Assembly (NCBI GenBank): GCA_051453625.1
Contig: JBOZIK010000001.1
Coordinates: forward strand, 219,523,358 to 219,587,357
DNA from: Welwitschia mirabilis
Taxonomy: Eukaryota > Gnetophyta > Gnetopsida > Welwitschiales
Length of the DNA: 64,000 nucleotides
Direction of reading: 5' to 3'
Both the position numbers and the translations under genes were made by a program. Numbering within the stretch: the stretch's first letter is position 1; every line of letters starts with the position of its first letter. This document shows positions 60,441 through 64,000 of this stretch, piece by piece. The notes beneath the pieces are model-generated. The model saw nothing but the letters and a program-made list of their open reading frames with translations. It searched no databases and was not told the origin of the DNA.

Positions 60441-60802
60441 AATTGAAAATATTTTCAAATGATTTATTATTTCTTTCTTATAACTTATCTTAATTTCAAT
60501 GAAAGTAACATGAATTTGTAATTGATACAGTTATAAAAATCAATCTAAGTGATAATAGATTAGAAATTTGGTTAATTAATTACATTAGATTTACATTTCA
60601 TTTTATTAAATTCAATTTCATTTTGTTTTTATCCTTGCATTGTTTAATTTTATTTCCTATAAAGAAAAATTCAAAAATATATTTTTCTTCTCTTTTTGAA
60701 ATCAATTTTTCAAATGTTCTTTTATAAGTATTCTCTAAGTTTATGAAATTTAGGTTGATCCCACTATGAAATGTGTATTATATATGTTGTGGTGTGTAAT
60801 CT

Positions 60803-62463
60803 TGTAATCTCTTACATCTTAAACTTATTAATCATAGATAGATATATTGCAAAATATGACACACTAGTATGAATGGAAGTGACTCAAATGTCATAAACCC
60901 AATAAAGGCATGTAAGAGAAATAGAATTGATTTTTGAAGAAAATGTTGTATCTAAACTTTAACAATAATGCAAGAGAATAAACATGCAATGCAATGCAAA
61001 TTAACTTAATCTAGATGAACACCTATCCAATTATCAAATTTACTTATCAGGAAGATTGGCCCTGTATAATCTAGATCAACTAAGAAAACTATCTCTAACT
61101 GAGACCAAGTTAAGCTATCAAGGGAGTTAAACAAAGTATAATGTAAAATGTTCTAAACTACTATCGTCAACCTTAACAAAAATTACCCTAAGATCTATAT
61201 CATTAATGAGAATGTCATCAAATTAAAAATAACATATTAATGTACAAAAGAAGTAGAGTGTGTATTATGAATCAAACCAGCATCTGGGTTATAATGTAGC
61301 TACACCTCAATCGGGGATGCACAGCATAACACTAAGAAAACATCTTTCTAAAACTATACAAGATGAATCTTCTACCCTTAAATATGCTATCACAAGAACT
61401 TTTAGTGCATCAAATATGATAAAAGGATTAAAGGAGGTATTTATTTATATAGTAAAGAAGAAATCACCATGACTCAAAATGCACTGAAAACACACTCAAA
61501 TTAGAGAAAAAAATAGATGAAATGGATGAAAGTTAGTCAATCATTTCTAGTGTCATCCTAACTATTATGCAGATGAATCCTAGGATGATCATACATGCAT
61601 TATCATTTACAATCTTTTATGTCATGGGGATAACATTGGGGATGATACCTTTATTAAAGAGAACTCCATTGATTCTAGCTTTAGTCAATGTCAGCATCCC
61701 ATTTGGCTTGTACAGTGTTGTCATTCTATCTGTCATTGGGATGATAGTGGGGATGATAGTTCTTCTTATCTTTATAACTAAATAGAAATTATCTCTAGCA
61801 TTATTGATCTTCATCTAAAGCACTGGGCATTAGAATATATTTGAAATGCCTCTAAACATGTCAAGAATTGTGTGTTTCTATGATCATTTATCAACTCTCT
61901 ATAATCATCAAAATTGTGTCTAACTTGTATAAATGTCCTGCAAAATAGCTCATAACATTCCATTAGATACATACAATTTGGAAATGCATCATAGTTCCCC
62001 CATCTAGCCTTGTCAGACCCTAACAAAACCAAGTAAACAACTAAAATTATGAGCCAAATTGTGTTAAAAAATCAATTTGGAAATTATAAAACAAGCTTGT
62101 AAATAATCTCAAACATATCACATAGCAGAATAAGATGTAATGCATTATGTGTATGGAGTTGAATTTTTTAAAAATTATGTCTTATAAAAACTCTAAAATA
62201 ACCCTATAAATTGATGTAAAAATTATAATAATAAGTCTTAAAAATGAGTCCTACCATCCCCCAAGAAAAATAATACATCTTGTATTAGCTAATGAAGTAA
62301 ATAAATCCAATGATGGATGATTTTGAATTTTGGCAATTGATAGATTGAGTGCAAATATAAGTGTAGAAATGTTAGATTTGAAAAATAAAGATTGAAGGAA
62401 AATTTTAACAAATATGATAAGAGTAAATAATAAAAATGTACTAATTGAGATGACACAGATCCT
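60803..62463. other. Unassigned DNA between element D and copia LTR
   Basis: Base composition is slightly less A+T-rich than elsewhere. Two open stretches stand out. The plus-strand one at 61260-61472 has GYNVATPQSGMHSITLRKHL; the minus-strand one at 61811-62032 has GSDKARWGNYDAFPNCMYLM and VRHNFDDYRELINDHRNTQF. I recognise neither. Between them, 61550-61770 has several GTCATTGGGATGAT / GGGGATGATA motifs, like those in the LTRs of element D. Confidence 0.35.
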
Positions 62464-62764
62464 CATAGAATCAAGAACCCTAGAGGAGGAGTGAATAGTT
62501 TATTTAAAAATTCCAACACACTATTCTAAATAAATCCAATCTAAAATAGAACTTGCATATAATAATGAACTAATTTAGAATGTGCATAATATGGTAAAAT
62601 AATGAAAGCAAAGAAACAAAAATTGAAAGCCAAAAAATATCAATTTGATGAAAGCTGGATTTATAGTGGTTCAAGAAATCCACTACTCCACTCTTGATGA
62701 TCCGTTTATCCCAAAGCTAGGTCTTGGATCTTCATTACTCCATCAAGTATTCTAGCTTCACTTG

Positions 62765-62952
62765 CAACCTTTACAAATAGACTTTTCTAAGCTTAGTCTC
62801 AACCTTTATAATGGAATTTTCAAGGCTTAGTCTTAACCTTTAGAATATACTTTTTAAAGTTTTAGTCTCAACCTTTAAAATGAACTTTTTAAGGCTTAGT
62901 CTTAACCTTTAGAATGAACTTTTTTAGTCTTAGTTTCAACCTTTCACAAAGC
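62765..62952. repeat. 34-35-bp minisatellite in copia LTR
   Basis: Five units of AACCTTTAnAATGAACTTTT + TAAGGCTTAGTCTT type follow one another. The homologous place in the left LTR (about 1155-1195) has a single unit bounded by two AACCTTTA copies. Confidence 0.9.
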
Positions 62953-63361
62953 AAGGTATGATTTAATAATGCCTTTAGAGTATAAATATCACTCATTCTT
63001 GAATCATAAAGTGGATGGTTCTCTCCTTCTGTAGAAGTAAAAAAAAAAAAAAATAAAGCTCTTAATCTGACCTTGAATGTAAAAAGAATGTCAATAGTAG
63101 ATCTTGTTTAGTCAAAAATATAGATGCCAAGATATAATAGTGAAATTCACCCAAATGCAATGCTTGATCTTTCAGATCTAATAGATTTATCCAAATGAAA
63201 ATGGTTCTAAAAGATTCTTTGGTCATCTATGTCTTAGATATTTATATTAAAAATATTTTAGGATTTATTACATTTGAAATGCACTTCCAACGGCTATAAA
63301 TTGCTAGAAAATGGCTACCTAATGGCTACATAATGGATACATAATATTTAAAAAAATTTTA

Positions 63362-63915
63362 CTTCTGTTTCATCTAATCAACCCCACAAAAATCCAGTCA
63401 ACTCTATATGGTGTCATGAGTTACATAGGTTACCCGAGTGACAAATTTGGTTGTCCTAATTTCTTATGACTCCCTGTCCAGTTAACCCATTTAGATCTAG
63501 TCGACCCTAATTTGGTTGCCCACTACTTTATCTGGTCACCTGCGTTTCTGATAAAAATACTTTCCATTTTTCTGCATTGAGTTTGTCGACCCTTTCAGGT
63601 GTCTGGTCAACCTCATGACGATCAGCTTAAGCATACTAGTTATGCAGTGCTTAGAGTCGATTAACCCCATCATAGGTCTAGTCAATCCCTTATCATTTAA
63701 TCTAGGGATACTGTTTGTCAGGTCTTCAAAACTGATCGACCTCATAAAGGTCTAGTTAACCACTTTCCATTCGGTTCAAGGACATTGGTTCTCGATGTTA
63801 CAAGTTTGGTCAACCCCGTCAAAAATTTGGTCAATTCCTCTAGATGCAATTCATTTTTCTATCTACTACAGATGTGCTCAACCCCTTGAAAATCTGGTCG
63901 ACCCCATCTTAAGGG
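63362..63915. repeat. GTCGACCC-like motif field in the right copia LTR
   Basis: About fifteen motifs alternate between variants TCAACCCC, GTCGACCC, GTTAACCC and TCTGGTCGACCCC, spaced about 20-40 bases, many in pairs separated by TAGATCTAG- or AAATTTGG-like words. Better preserved than at 1557-2065. Confidence 0.75.
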
Positions 63916-64000
63916 TAAATACATTGATAGGTTTCTAGTGCTCAAAAGTGAATGATTTCAGTTCCATCTTTTAACCTACAAGTAATTTAACATCTTCTAC

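Larger units (their letters stand above)
51685..60802 (+). mobile_element. Athila-type Ty3/gypsy element D, internally deleted
   Basis: Plus-strand element with LTRs at 51685-52963 and 58985 to about 60802, a decayed primer site, gag (53716-54790), a pol start (56870-57153) and an integrase tail (57157-57345). Most of reverse transcriptase, RNase H and integrase is missing between 57150 and 57160, so it could only have moved using proteins from other copies. A 3' region without coding follows, ending in GGTTAGGGGATA before the 3' LTR, a plausible polypurine tract. Four gaps or N runs interrupt the assembly. The 5-bp flanks do not match convincingly. Confidence 0.85.
58985..60802 (+). mobile_element. 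3' LTR of element D
   Basis: Aligns with 51685-52963 from TGTTGTAAAACCAAATTAATC. It is longer because it has more copies of the 157-160-bp unit and includes the 479-N gap. The right end is estimated from alignment of the GTGTATTATAT block and is uncertain by about 20 bases. Confidence 0.8.
62464..64000 (-). mobile_element. Second copy of the left-edge copia LTR, cut by window end
   Basis: Homologous to 872-2160 and in the same orientation: AGAACCCTAGAGGAGGA at the inner end, CACTACTCCACTCTTGATGA, the CAACCTTTA block, the GTCGACCC motif field, and GGTAAATACATTGATAGGTTT near the end. There is no iMet primer site before it, so it is a solo LTR, a 3' LTR of another copy, or truncated. It keeps more CpG than the left copy. 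Confidence 0.75.

Noticed and set aside
1-64000. tRNA, rRNA, organelle insertions, bacterial-type operons
   Set aside because: No such conserved sequences, clover-leaf arms or compact gene order were seen on either strand.

Overview
This window is plant-type nuclear DNA made almost entirely of decayed LTR retrotransposons. By eye it is strongly A+T-rich and CpG is rare. Recognisable element proteins carry the changes expected from cytosine deamination (Trp to stop, Gln to stop, Cys to Tyr). I found no intact gene, no convincing host gene, no tRNA or rRNA gene and no CRISPR array. Several runs of N mark assembly gaps. Ty1/copia and Ty3/gypsy elements of the kinds seen, with tRNA-iMet and Athila/Tat-type primer sites, point to a flowering plant; I cannot name the species.

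Layout. (1) 1-2160: the 5' end of a minus-strand Ty1/copia element (gag remnant, perfect 12-nt iMet primer-binding site, LTR). It truncates an older minus-strand Athila/Tat-type gypsy element (pol fragment at 2216-2415, primer site at 3799-3816, LTR to roughly 4700). (2) 7605-12640: two related LTR-like copies around an interior that holds no coding sequence but a degenerate tandem array. (3) 14292-45812: a three-layer nest. An outer minus-strand Ty3/gypsy element (A) is split inside its reverse transcriptase by a plus-strand Ty1/copia element (23871-39894). That copia element is split between gag and integrase by a minus-strand Ty3/gypsy element (B, 25502-36640). Near-perfect 5-bp target duplications support both inner insertions. 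(4) 45813-51684: mostly featureless A+T-rich DNA with one gene-like stretch near 48.1-48.8 kb. (5) 51685 to about 60802: a plus-strand Athila-type gypsy element (D) with both LTRs. A large deletion joined the start of reverse transcriptase to the tail of integrase in one frame. (6) 60803-62463: unassigned DNA. (7) 62464-64000: a second copy of the left-hand copia LTR, cut by the window edge.

What may be new. Element B has about 2.3 kb of gene-like sequence antisense to the element between its 5' LTR and gag, next to a long array of about 90-bp repeats. Between the integrase of A and the presumed 3' LTR lies a sense-strand coding block with an internal 539-bp duplication. One stretch of it resembles the core of 30K-type plant-virus movement proteins. 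A separate antisense open stretch lies nearby. These are the best candidates for an undescribed retroelement architecture. All are decayed, and the assignments need profile searches.
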